Assembly (NCBI GenBank): GCA_038049695.1
Contig: CP142451.1
Coordinates: forward strand, 127,259,501 to 127,323,500
DNA: 64,000 nucleotides
Direction of reading: 5' to 3'
From: Cinnamomum chago
Lineage: Eukaryota > Streptophyta > Magnoliopsida > Laurales > Lauraceae
Shown here: one piece after another, positions 1 to 12,700 of the stretch
Position numbering within the stretch: the first letter of the stretch is position 1
Layout: each line of letters begins with the position of its first letter
Program-made: the position numbers and the translations under genes
The notes under the pieces: model-generated
Told to the model about the DNA's origin: nothing
Databases searched by the model: none
What the model saw: only the letters and a program-made list of their open reading frames with translations

Positions 1-227
1 CGTTGGATAGTTGTATGAGTGTAATAACTAACATCGCATCAAACTTGAACCGTTAATCTATCACGGTTATTGAGAAATTGCTCAAGTGATTGTGGGATAT
101 CATAATAAGTCAGGATAACCTACATATTAAACATGTAAGGTAAATATATATTTTCGACTGTATTAGGGTATTGTAAGCTTTAGCAACTTTGGTATTGTAA
201 TTGCTCCTTTTGACTTTTGTGTGTCAG
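1..227 (+). other. 3' part of intron 2 of caleosin copy A
   Basis: AT-rich sequence ending in a pyrimidine-rich tract and GTGTCAG just before the exon at 228. No coding similarity is seen. Exons 1 and 2 of this copy must lie before the window. Confidence 0.6.
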
Positions 228-3200
228 GCTTTCGTGCAATCGGCTGTGGTGTGATCTTGTCCACGGCCGCCTCTCTTTTTATTAACATGGGTTTCAGTAG
301 CAGCACCCTTCCCAAGGCAAGTCCTCTCCTCCTCCTCTCAAGTCTCAACCTAATCCTCTACGTTTGAACTGGGCATCATGGTCACGTGCAATGGCAGTGT
401 TGCAACTCGCTACTCAGATGGGTCTAGCATTTGAGCCGCTAGATTGGGTTGGGTTCACTTGATGCATGTTGTGAAGCTAACAATCTTCAGAATTCTTGAG
501 GCCAGATCCATTTCTGGCCACATGCCTGGCGTGACTTAGTACTTTTGGAACGAGTCAATTCAACACCGCCAAAGTTTCCAGTGTCCTTAGGTCCACTCAG
601 ACCCTGCTGAGCACCCGTGCTCATGATATGGTGAGCATACTTTTTCATGGGGCTCACATAGAGCCTGGTCGAGTTGACTCTAATGTTCTGATAAGCTGCA
701 ACGCTTGAATTATTGGAGACATGATCAGAATGGTCAAAGAGTTTGATAATTCTTGGAGTCATTCAGAGTGGTCAAATAGTTAGTCCCACCATGCATGAGT
801 CTTGTTCAAGTGATACTGATCTTTGAATTGACTAATAACAGTTATAAAGGCAATATGCGTAGAAGCTTGCCCAAGTCATTCTATTGAATACCTTTTATGT
901 GGGGAGTAGTATTTTGCCCGTGGACCATGATCTCTTGAATAGTTCTAGACATCCTCAAGTGGCCCTCTGCCTTTTGCTACAGTGTATGTCCTTAAGAATT
1001 CTGTGATTCCTTTCCTTCCATATGAATTATAAAATAACGATGAGAAGCATCCTCCAAAAACTACGACCACTATCAAGAAAATGCCTTCCCATCCACGCCT
1101 TCGTTGCCTCTGTAATCTTCTCCGGGGCAACATTAAGCAACACCGCACCTGTCAATAAAGTGACCCCAAACACCTGACGCCACCTCACAGTGAAGAAAAA
1201 TGTGGTTAACTGATTCCTCATTCTTTTGACACATCATGGAGAGATCTGAGATACTAGACGACGTTAGACCTCTTCTTCTCAAGTAGTCCGCTGCAGAAAC
1301 ATTTCTTGAAATGACTTCTACCTGGGGAGCAACCAACCCTAACCAAATTTGAGGAAAAGAGGTGGTAGAGGATAGGTTCCCCTTTCAATGCCATGTAAAA
1401 AGCCTTCACTAAGAATTTCCCGAATATGGAAGGCTTCTAAATTCGAGAATCCTTAGAGTTCCTGCACAAAAATACGTTAGAAAGAAGACTCAACAACTCC
1501 TAATATTGCACTTTTTTAGAAGAATGAAGACTTATGCTAAAAGAAACACCCCACAAAGTACAACCCTTCATCACCTCATAGCAATCACTAACAATACCCT
1601 CCTTGTTGGATAACACTCTAAAGACTCTGGGGAATAACTCACACAAGAGACCCACCCCCACCCAGTCATCCAATCAAAATCTAATAAACCTCCCTTCCCC
1701 CATAACAAAACCGACACCTTTGGACAACAATTCTCCACAAATAGAAGAAGAGTCTCCAGCCGAAGCAATAACACCCCCGCAAAGTTGACCTGGGGTACCT
1801 CGGACTGGGAATATGCCACTACCCCAATTGGTCATCACCATACTTATTAGTGATGACTCTCCTCCAAAGAGGCCCCCTCTCATCCCCAAGTCTCCACCAC
1901 CATTTAGCCAATAAAGTCGTGTTCTTGATCTCTAAACTACCAAGACCCAACCCCCCATTGCATTTTGGCTTAATTACCTCACTCTACTTAACTAAATGTA
2001 ATTTCTTCTTATCAACCCGACCCTCCCATAAAAATCTCCTCCAGATGCTCTCCAACCTATTCCCCACTTCCTTCAGGATTTTAAAAAGCGACATAAAATA
2101 GATGAGAATGTTAGATAAGCATGCTCTTATCAATGTGATTCTATCTCTAAGGGATATGTGATGTTTCTTCCAAGATGACAACTTCTTTTCAACTTTAACA
2201 ATAACTGGATCACATAATGATCTTGAATTCTACTTCGCCCCAATAGAAAGACCTAGATACATGAAAGGGAGACTTCCTGATTTACAATGGATCATGGCTA
2301 CCAATGACTGAGTAATCTCTTGGGGACACCCAACCCCAACCAATTTACTCTTGTAAATATTAACCTTTAGATTACATACCATCTGAAAGCACCTTAAAAT
2401 TGTTTTTAGAGCCATAACTTCTTCCCTCCTAGTTGAGCTGAATAGAATAATGTCATCCGCAAACTATAAAAGAGAAATTGCCTCACCATTTTTGCAAGAT
2501 TTGAAACCCTCAATCAGTCCCATTACTTTTGCTTTCATCAAAAGCGCACCCAAGGCCTCCACCACAATTGTAAAAAGAAAAGGGGAAAGGGGATCACCTT
2601 GGCGAATACCTCTAGAGGCTTTATTCAACTCTGAAGGAGAGCCATTGATTAAAACTGAGAAAGAAGTAGTAGAAATGCACTCCCTCATCCACCCTCTCTG
2701 GGTTTCTCCAAAACCAAATATGAGAAGCATGTAATCAATAAAAATCCACTCCACATGATCCTAAGCTTTCTCCAAATCAATTTTGAAAATAACACCCCCA
2801 GCCTTAGACCTCTTTCTTGAATCAATGAGCTCATTAGCAACCAACACACGATCAAGAATTTACCTCTTTGCCACAAAAGCTCCTGGAGTAAGACTAGTGA
2901 TGAGCAAGAGAACCGTCTTAAGCCGATTAGCTAAGAGCTTTGCCAATAATTTATAAAGGCAGTCCACAAGACTAATAGGTCTATAATCATGTAATTCCAC
3001 CGGATTAGGGAGTTTAGGAATAAGGGTTATAAAAGTTGCATTCATCTCCCTATTAATTCTACCCCTCCTATGAAACTCAGAGAGCGTATCTCTTACATCC
3101 TCCTTGAGGAACTCCCAACTAGTTTTAATGAAAGAAAAATTGAAACTGTTCGAACCCGGGGCTTTATCTCCATCGCATTCCTTTAATGCTTTTGACACCT

Positions 3201-6188
3201 CCTCTTCCTCAAACTCTCCTTCCAACAAATTTTTAACCTCCAAATGAATTATTGGAAAAGAAACACCATCAAGTTTAGGCCAATTGAAATACGCACCCTT
3301 ATAAAGGTTCTTCGAAGAAATGTGCAACCTCATCCTTGATCTCAGGAGGACTATCAAGAACTCTACCATCCCGTCGCACCTTCCCAATGAAATTCATTTT
3401 GCAATTTTGTTCTTCCAATTTGCTCTTATATTTAACCCTTTCTCATTCTCTGTTGTTGATAATCCCTTTGAGTAACATATTGTTGACCAGTTGAGAGACC
3501 TCTAGTCTCTCATTTGTGTTTGAGATGTTCTGTCGTCTTACTTCATTATTTTTCTGTCATGTGTGGTGGCTAGGCATAGGGAAAAGTTCAGGAAGGTTTA
3601 TAGAACAAAAGGAAATCTTGTGAAAACCAATTTGAGTTTTACTTTGTAGTACTCAGCCACCCAGAATGATGAGAGATGGATTATGCTAAAAACAAAAGCA
3701 GCAATTTCTGACCTTTTGAGGGTAGTATTCAATTTCTGAAAAGTTAGATGATGATTTGTCTCTCCGGAGGGCTAGTATTAAATTTCTGGAAGTTAGATAT
3801 TACTGCATTGGATTGTTAGAGTGTAAGACTGAGGAATTTCCATCCACATGGGTGCTGATCCTATTCAAATTGCCATGTTTACAGACGAAAGGCCCATAAT
3901 TTATTGGATATGCGGTAAGATCGTTCTCCAAGAGAAAGACTATTAGGATCTGATTATGGTGGTCCCTACCTCCTTGTCAGTTCTGCTCAACCATACATAT
4001 GCCTGATACTAAAATACAAGATCAGTTCATGCTCTGGGGCATCCATTGTGTATGTTACTGGTCCTCACCAAATTTCCGAAGAGAAGAATACTGGAGGGCA
4101 AGTCCAATTACCCACACAATTTCACATCTGACTTTGCTCAAGTCTGATGTGAATTTGCATTGGGATTCTCACCATCAGGGTCCTTTGATTGTGTCACTAT
4201 ATTGATTTATTGCATAAATGATTATAAGAGAAATTCTAATGTTCCTCTAATGATATCTAATGATACGTATGTATTCATGCAGGGAAAAAAGGCTTTTCCT
4301 CGTTTCCCTATTTATGTAGAAAATATCCACAAGGCCAAACATGGGAGCGACAGTGGAGCTTATGATACAGAAGGAAGGTAAAGCAGGACTGACCTTAGTT
4401 TTAAATCAACCTTTTGACTGAGAATGAGTAAAGTGAAGTAGGTATGAATGACCCTTTTTACGGAGTAATTTCTTTGTTACTCTAACAAGGTCCACATGTG
4501 ATGGCACACATGCTGGCACAAGATCTGGACTCTTTTTTACTGTGGAAAAGATAAAGCCATGGAGCATTGTGTCTTACAAGCAACAGCCATGATAATAGAT
4601 GTGATAGATGTGGAATGTTGGTGGTTCTACTGGTTCAATGGATTAAAGGGTTTTGTAACCCTGGTCCACACGTTTAGCATTCTAATCAATGGTTCGTTGG
4701 CTTTTATTTGAATAGTTCTTCTCCTTGCATGGAGTACATGGCTCACAACAACCATTCGGGCTAGTTTTGCAAGCTCTTTAATATTTATACTCCTTTCTAT
4801 TTGATATGGAGAGTTTCCTACCAATTGCTACGCGTCACACTTTTGAGCATCCGTGGTTCAGGTTTTGGCCCACAAGAAGTTGTACATCTTGCTGGATATT
4901 TGCTTACAAGGTGAAACCCAGCGCTATGTCCATATTGACAATTTGCTCAGGACCTGTTTGTTTGATCTTGAATTCGTCGCTAAAGTTGGGTGGGAGATGA
5001 TTACCCAGCCAACGTTCTGTCAAAAGTCAAATGTTAAAAAAGTGAGGGTTTGATATAAATCCGCCTTATATCCTTCATACCCCTCTTTAATTCCTTTAGA
5101 ACTTGGAACCACTTTTGCTGTGAATCCGTAGAAATTTGATTTAAACTATCCAAATGGAACCCCTAAAATGTAAATGTGAAAAGTCAGTCTCTAGTAGAAG
5201 GTGAGCGCACTGCAAGCATGTGTTGTTCCTTTCGAGGCGTAAACGGCCGACTGTTCCTAGTCTTGACGTTCTAGTTTTCAGGTCATGAAGACTTGATGAT
5301 TCATGTAGTTGAGCTAGCCGGATGAACAGTTCATATCTTGTCCATGCGTAACTTTGCAGAAACTACGAAGCAACAAATGATATTTGTCTGCAATCCTTAG
5401 TGAAACCCTCGAATTATTGAGTTTTTTTCATAGTGGTTAAGGTCTAAGGAGACATTGATTCTTCGTAAAAATACATCAGATATACACTCCCATATATTTT
5501 ACTTAATTACTACTTATATCTTGTTTCGACATTAACTTGTGTCTTTCACTAGGTTTGTGCCCTCAAAGTTCGAAGACATTTTCAGTAAGCATGCTCACAG
5601 TAATAAGGATTCTCTCACATCACAAGAGTTGAATGAGATGCTAAAGGCAAATCGGACTCCGAAGGACAATGCGGGAAGGTGGGTGCAGTAGAGTAAATTA
5701 ACACATCCTAATGAACTACATTTTACACCATGTTTTACGGTTGTAATGTCAAAGAGGAATGCTCAAATTCAGGGCATGCACACACTAACTGAGGCACCCA
5801 ATTATCAAGTGAAAGTCACTCAGATGAGAGTATCATTCACTGTCTAATTGTAGCGATGTTTTTTCACCCCGAACAAAAAATGTAAGATCTGAGTGATCTT
5901 ATAGGGAAGATGCTCCACAGTGCAAAATACGTTCCTCTGTAATTACAACTTAAAAGTGGAGTTGCTTGGTTCAGTAAGTTCTCATTATTGAATTTCTCAA
6001 ATTAGGTTGTGTAAAATGTAGTAATGATCTCAATTTTCAGGTTAGCGAGCTGGACAGAGTGGAAGATACTCTTCTTCTTGGGCAAGGACAAGAATGGTTT
6101 GTTGCATAAGGACACCGTGAGAGCTGTTTACGATGGAAGCCTATTCGAAAAGATGGAGAAGGAGAGAGCATCAAGAAAGAAGAATTAA
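228..6188 (+). CDS. Class-L caleosin / peroxygenase, copy A (5' end outside window)
   Basis: Exons 228-316, 4283-4377, 5553-5678 and 6041-6188, joined in frame by comparison with the complete copies B and C. Caleosins are calcium-binding, haem-containing lipid-droplet or ER proteins that act as peroxygenases on fatty-acid hydroperoxides in oxylipin and stress metabolism. The visible part starts at the GFRAIGCG motif and hydrophobic segment, continues through [15 protein letters not shown] (the His is one of two haem-ligand histidines of the family), and ends in KKN-stop. The EF-hand exons 1-2 would lie upstream of base 1. The donor after exon 3 is AAG|GCAAGT, a GC-AG intron. Intron 3 (317-4282) contains a LINE. 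One change from copies B and C is FFLGKDK for FFLCKDK in exon 6. No stop or frameshift is seen, so it may be functional. Confidence 0.88.
990..3402 (-). mobile_element. Degenerate LINE (non-LTR retrotransposon) in intron 3 of caleosin A
   Basis: The minus strand encodes a plant LINE reverse transcriptase in broken frames. From 3387 downwards come [17 protein letters not shown]...[25 protein letters not shown] (near 2600), FADDIILF (near 2450), then the thumb region and a C-terminal zf-RVT-like stretch (1133-1336). In-frame TAG codons fall at 2761-2763 (the position of the aromatic residue before DHVEW) and 2463-2465 (just before FADD), so it is dead. Copy C's intron 3 continues directly across this point (around 26535-26625), which places the insertion at about 990-3402. 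No poly-T tail is visible at the 990 end, so the LINE's own 3' end may be lost. Confidence 0.85.
3445..3985. other. Extra segment of caleosin A intron 3 absent from copy C
   Basis: Copy C joins the sequence before about 3440 directly to the sequence after about 3987 (near 26650). The extra 540 bases of copy A have no recognisable ORF, terminal repeat or clear target duplication. It is either an insertion in A or a deletion in C. Confidence 0.4.
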
Positions 6189-6221
6189 GTTTGATTGATT
6201 ACTATGATGCAACTTGTTATG

Positions 6222-6293
6222 TGATTGTATTTTGATTGCAAATGTTATTATATATCAATTGTATTTTGATTGCAAATGTTATTATATATCAAC
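6222..6293 (+). repeat. Tandem duplication in the 3' UTR region of caleosin A
   Basis: A segment of about 35 bases beginning TGTATTTTGATTGCAAATG is present twice head-to-tail, directly after the stop codon of copy A. Copy C has a single unit at about 28920-28955, so the duplication arose in A. Confidence 0.8.
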
Positions 6294-6901
6294 CTAAACT
6301 ATTTGAACTAATGTGTCAGTTCATATGGCTTGATCAATAGCTAAGTTAGACCAACCTAACCTGCTTAATCTAATCCACATTATAATTGGTCGGTAGGAGA
6401 TCAGAAAATCTTGATCCGTACTTAAACTTGTCAAACCAAAAGCATCGGGCATGAGTGAATGGCTAACTCAGACACCCATCTTACCCACTTAATCCTTAAT
6501 TGGTTGGCTGCAGTTCAAGACATCTTAATACATAATTAAACATGACAACACCCCCCCTTTCCCCAAATCCACAAGTGAGCACATGCGCACGTACAAGTAA
6601 TTAAATTCCCCCAACACCAAAATGAAATAGAAGGAACAAGAAACGAAATTACAAAATCTTCCCTACCTCTGTCAAATCCCCGTATTAATAACTGGCATCT
6701 CTCCATAGAGATACATTGGAATGTTGTAGGCTCCATATGATTCATCCAACCGCGTCACACCAACTGTGTTGTGAGTGTTGTAGGTTTCTTAGTTTTGGCA
6801 CCCATTCAAATGGAGTTCATAGTTGGATTAAAATTCAAGAAAGAAAAATTATACAATCTAAAATCCGTATTTCAGGATTATGGATCGCGGGGTTAAGATG
6901 G

Positions 6902-9235
6902 TGTCACGACCCGGCCCCGAGATCAGAGTCGTTAGGGTTAACTCCCGGGTCGCGATGAACATACTTACTCCCGTAAACCCCGTTTAACCGAAGTTACAAC
7001 GAAGCCTACAAGGGATCTTACATACAACCTGCCAATGTACAGTGCGGAATATACGAATAATATACATTGACAACCTATTTAAACAAAATGAATCATAAGG
7101 TCCATTTACATTGTTTCATACACCTAAGATCAACCACCGCATATGTAACACAATGCAGGGGATATCCTTCTATTACTTACAATACCAAAACAATTATACA
7201 AAACAGTTTCCAAAAGAATTTCCAAAAGATTCTATCTTCTTCTCTCTCAATCATGTCCACTCCGCTAAACCTCCTGGAGGTAGCGCATGGGCCGCCTCCG
7301 CTGCCTGGACGGTCTCCGAGGGACCGGCACGGGTAGTTGAGCCTGTAATATCATCAGTAATACCGTGAACACGACGGTTCAACAAGGTAACACATATCTA
7401 TGACATTTCATAATTCCTATAATTCATCGTGTAACAATTCTAAGCAGCCCATAATAAACACAATTAACAATGACCATGATATACACGAGTAATAACGACA
7501 AATATGTGGCAACTACACTAGCAAGGGTTTCAACTCCATTCAATTCATTAATCTTCCAAAGGAAGCAATTCATAATCATTTCATTAATGATGTTCAATAT
7601 TTCTTAGTGGCTTTTCCATATATGACTTTTCAGTCAATGACCTTTTGGTCCAAATAAAGTGGGATCTCCCAGTGTCTTGATCAGAGATCACCGGTGTCAC
7701 CACGGGCTCCGGAACACCCCATTCTCATCTGCTGCAGCAGGAATAATCAATTCATTCATTTCTCATTTCATTCAATTCAATTTCATACTGAGTTCGGAAA
7801 CCACTAGGTAGTGCCATGCCAAATCTGATAACAGTTCCTATTCATTTCAGTCTAGTGTTCAGTCCAACCTTAACTAACCATTGAGTGCAACTTTGGTTAT
7901 CAATGCAAGTATTACTTTTGACGATATTACTTATATGATTATGCATTAAGATAACCCTAGTTAACACTTATGGAGGTACAACAATACTACTAGTCATAAT
8001 TGACTCATAAGCGATGTCAATTTTTGTAAAATCCAAAACTCACTGGACTCGATTAGAGTCCCCCAATCGCGAGGACCGTTAGGTCCCAGTGATTGGCCAA
8101 AATTTCCCTCACTATGAATAAACTGGTCAATTTCGGTTACCTCGGCGGCTACCTGGCGGTTAGCCGCGACTGTGCAGGCGGCTAGCCGAAATTCGGCTGG
8201 CGGTTAGCCGAACCAAGTTCGGTCAGCACGCGGTCAGCTTTCCAGAAGCTGATTTTCTGACAGGAATTTCTGACCAATTTCGGTCAGCTCGGCGGTTACC
8301 CCGCGGTCACCTCGCGGTTACCTCGCGGTCACCCAGCGGCTAGCCGAAATTCCAATTTCGGCTAACCGAATTTTGGCGGTTAGCTTTCCAGAAGCTCGCC
8401 AAAATTGGATTTTCTGGCGGTTAGCTCGCGGTTAGCCTCGCGGCTAGCCGAAATGCGCCCAGAAACGCATTTTCGAGCTTCTGAAGCTCTGAACGAAAAT
8501 CACATATTTGAACTCAAGGAGTTCATACAAGTTCTACAAAAGCTTAAAATCATAGAAATGCATATACTTGCCTCAAATGAAGCTTGATAGAGCAAATCCC
8601 CTCCTTTAGCTTGGATTGAGATGAAAACCACTCTTTGAAGCTTAGAACTCAAGAAGATCTCCCAAGAAAACGGCTAAGAAGAGGAAGGAGATGAATCTCT
8701 TTCACTTGCATCCACTCACCTTCACTCTTGATGAAGAAGAAATCACGAAAGAAGAGAAACGAAGGAAGAAATGAAAAGAGGAAAAGTTGCCTAGGGTTAC
8801 TGTACGTGGATGAACTCAAATGAGTTCCTTTCTCTTACATAAGGGCACTTTTTACATGAAGCCCCCCATTCACTTGCTCATTTACATTTCGAGTCAATTC
8901 AAGGCCCATTTGATCCAATATTCGTCACATCAACGCAAGTCTTTTATGAAAATCATCGTACTCGTCGAGATACACATGTTAGTATCAAGAGTTTCCGTAT
9001 TCGACAAAATACGTATACTTCCGTATTTATACACAAGTCCTCAATATGCTCATTTGAGCTTCATTTTCCATTTAATTCTTTTCAATTCATTTCACAACCA
9101 TAGTTACTATTTCATTAAGCCTAAATAACTCATAGTTAGGCTAATTCAATTTCATTTAATCATTAAACCGGCTTAATTAGTCGTAAGTTCAATTAATTAG
9201 AGTTAATCGTGATTAACTCGGGACGGAGCCTAACA
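6902..9235. mobile_element. Solo LTR, 2334 bp, with 5-bp target-site duplication
   Basis: The block starts TGTCACGACCC and ends GAGCCTAACA (TG...CA termini) and is flanked on both sides by GATGG (6897-6901 and 9236-9240). The flanks line up with an uninterrupted stretch of copy C's 5' flank (around 23870-23900), which gives an empty site. No gag-pol ORF lies inside, so it is a solo LTR left by LTR-LTR recombination. The length and TGTCACGACCC start resemble the long LTRs of some Ty3/gypsy elements, but the lineage is inferred only. Bases 8130-8460 hold a GC-rich array of GGCGGTTAGC and CGGCTAGCCG motifs. Confidence 0.85.
8130..8460. repeat. GGTTAGC/GCTAGCC motif array inside the solo LTR
   Basis: About fifteen variants of GCGGTTAGC, GGCTAGCCG and GCGGTCAGC occur in 330 bases, often next to complementary copies. 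The block is much more GC-rich than its surroundings and can fold into many short hairpins. Confidence 0.7.
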
Positions 9236-9346
9236 GATGGTCTTATGAAGTTGATTTATATAAGTTTCAGACCTGCATTTCACATTTAGATCATCCCATC
9301 CTGCACCTCCTTCATCATAGGACAAGCCTCACAAGGCAGAGTAGCT

Positions 9347-9505
9347 ACGTGCAAGACATCTATTCTCCCACCTGGCACATTGCTTTTAAATATATCAAAC
9401 TGCTGGGTAACTTGAACTGTTGGGTTTTCGACTGATGCGGTAAGCATTCGTCTTCACTATGAAAGCTGGCCGCAGCACGTTCGGGCGTTTTGGGCCAGTT
9501 ACGTG
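9347..9505 (+). promoter_or_regulatory. Two ACGTG (ABRE-core-like) motifs upstream of caleosin B
   Basis: CTACGTGCAAGAC (core 9347-9351) and AGTTACGTGCCA (core 9501-9505) lie about 355 and 200 bases before the start codon. Both motifs and their contexts are conserved before copy C. ACGTG is the core of ABA-response elements and some caleosins are ABA- and drought-induced, so a stress-regulatory role is plausible but inferred. Confidence 0.45.
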
Positions 9506-9701
9506 CCACAGTTAGAAAAGCAACCCCCAAGATGGCAAAAAGTGCCAACCATTCCTCAGTTCACACCCTTTTAATTCCCCCCAGAATCTCTCTTTCCTCT
9601 AACAGCGCCTTGTCTTTCACAAACGCCTCCCTCTCTTTTCTCTCTATCTAGTTTCTTGCTCTCTTCTTCCTCTGAAAGAAAGAAAATAAGAATTTTTCAG
9701 C

Positions 9702-12700
9702 ATGGAAGGCATGAGTCTAATCCCATACAAATATATCTTTCAAATTGTATCTTTTCAATCATTTTATTATATGTTTGTACATGTGCAGGTATAGTAGTGA
9801 ATGGAGAGCAGAGTGCCCTCCAAAAGCATGTTGCCTTCTTTGACAGAAACAAAGATGGAATTATTTATCCTTCTGAAACATTCAAAGGTTTCTGATTAAG
9901 TCTTTTTTAATTAGAGTTTAACTTTTTTTTATTAGTTGTTGCATTAGGGAGTGGGTATCTAATATATTTTCATTTGGGCTTTGTGTTTCAGGGTTTCGTG
10001 CAATTGGTTGTGGTTTGATCTTGTCGACGGTCGCCTCTCTTTTTATCAACATGGGTCTCAGCAGCCGCACTGTTCCCAAGGTAAGTCCTCATTTATAAGC
10101 TCCACAGCTCTTATTAGCTCTACACTCATTTATAAGGTGACACATGCAGTAAGGCCCACCTTTGCTGTGATGGCTAATTTACCAAACATGCCATTCACTC
10201 CATCATTGAACATGCATTCGCTGATTCATGTGGCAGAAAAAGAAACGTTTATGATATGCTAAATCATGTGACCATATGATCGAGTTGATTTCTAATGAAA
10301 ATCAAATCCATTAACAACAAGCATTCAAGCGTTTTAATGATACCAATTTGATAACCTTTACTATGATACAAATTGTTAGAGTTTTAATGCGAAATAATCG
10401 CTACACAGGATCACCTCTTATAAGACTCATATTTGAAAAACACAATTAATTTAATTCAGGCATATCTGATTCCATTGTCCACTCCGACAATTCCACAATA
10501 AGAGATTGTTCTTCGCAGGATTTATAACTCGCTTGTATTTTTCTTTTCTTGCTTGCTTATTGATAGGGATGCTGTGCAAAAACTTATTAAGCGAGTTACC
10601 CTAGACTCTTATATAAAGTCCCTGTTGGTTCCTTTCTTGTCATGAAACTTATATATAGTGGTTGGGTCCCTCTTATTTTGTAGATTGGGTCGCTAGTAGC
10701 TTTCATTTCTAAGTTACTTTAAAAAAAACAAAAATAATGAGAGAAACCTTAATTAATTACATGGGTGATCTTAAGTGGGGGCCCATTATGGGTGTGAGGT
10801 TATGTGGACCACACAAGCCCAGAAATTCCAACACTAGCTACCTCCTTGACACATCTGATTAACCATGCAAATACCTGAATCTGATACTGAAATGCAGTAT
10901 CAGTTCATGCTTTCCATGCAATGCATATGCTATATATTGGTTCTCATCCAGATTTCCAAAGAGAAGAATACTGGATCGCAAGTCTAATTCCTTACACAAT
11001 TTCAAATAGGAATTGCCCAAGTCAGATCTGAGTTTGCATTGGGACTCTCACCATGTGGGTCCAATATTGATTGTGTCACTATATTTGTTTTATCGGGTAA
11101 ATGTTTAACAAAAAAAAGTCTAATGTTACTCTAATAATCATACATGTATTCATATGCAGGGAAAAAGGGCTTTTCCTTGTTTCCCTATCTATGTAGAGAA
11201 CATCCGCAAGGCCAAACATGGGAGTGACAGTGGAGCTTATGATACCCAAGGAAGGTAAAACAGATCTATTTTTATTTAAAGTAGGCTTGAATGAACCTTT
11301 TGGCCAATTAATTCACTGTTTAGGTCCACATGTAATGGCACATTTGTGGGCACAAGATTTGGAGTTCTGGACTCTTTTGACTGTGGAAAAGATAAAGCGA
11401 TGGAGTATTGTGTCTAAAAAGTAACAGCCGTGACAAATAAATTCTGACAGATGTGGAATGTTGGTTGGTCTAGTAGTTCAATAGATTAAAGGGTTTTGGA
11501 GATGAGGTATTCATAGAAAGTAACACTGGTCCTCATGTTTAGCTTTCTAATCAGTGTCAATGATGGGAAACTGTTTGTTGACTTAGAGTAAATGGTCAGT
11601 AAAGACTTTTTTTTTTTTTATAAACTTTTAATTTTTATACTTCTTTCTATTTGATACGGGCAATGCTCTAACCTACATGCCATGTGTCTCACTTTTAACC
11701 GTAGGCGGCTTCAGGTTTTGGCACACAAGAACTTGTATATATATCTAGCAGGATTATTGGTTACAAGGTGAAATCCAGCACAATGGCCATATTGACAATT
11801 TACTGAGGACCCTATTTGTTTGATCAGTATTGAATTCCTAGGAATCCTAATATGAAAGAGGCTAAAGTTAAAATGGCCATCTAAAGAGTGCCATCAAATA
11901 TTCTCCCCTACCAAATATTCTCCCCTTTGGTAGGAGATGATTACCTAGTCAACATTTTACTAAAATTCAAATCTTAAGAAAGTGAGGTTTCCATATGAAT
12001 CTTCACCTTATATATCCTTCTTAACAGGAAATGCTGAGAAGTATATTTTTCCATTAACATTAACAATAGTTAAATACAGAGATGAGTTAACAATTCATTG
12101 GTTGAGATCCTACACTATAGGACTGCTGAAAACTAATTCCTAAAACTAAGGAATAACAAGTTTGAATAAGTCATTTGCAGTTACAACACATTTATGATAA
12201 GCCTCTAATATGCCCCCTCAAGATGGAGCTCGAGAGAGAAGTCCAATCTTGGATTTGAGATCAAGAAAACGAGCACGTGGAAGAGGCTTGGTGAGTGCAT
12301 CAGCAAGTTGGTCGACGGAAGACACATGAGCAACACGAAGGATACCATTTTGGACTTGATCCCGAATGAAGTGAAAATCAATTGCAACATGTTTCATTCT
12401 TGAGTGAAACACAGGATTGGAACAGAGCTGTGTTGCACCTACATTGTCACAGTACATAACCGGACAGCAAGGGAGGTGGATGCCAAGATCAGTAAGAAGA
12501 TAACAGAGCCAGTTGAGTTCTGCTGCTGTATTAGCCACCGACCTGTATTCAGCTTCAGTGGACGATCTGGCATCAGTTTTCTGTTTCTTAGAGCTCCAGG
12601 AGACAGGATTGCGACCAACATAGACGACATAGGCACTGGTGGAAGAGAAATCGTCTTTGTCTCCTGCCCGGTCAGCATCAGAGAAGGCTTGTAAGTGCAG

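Noticed and set aside
6536..6745. Minus-strand ORF shared by the 3' flanks of caleosins A and C
   Set aside because: The similarity is due to the segmental duplication, and the frame is not conserved as a protein between the two.
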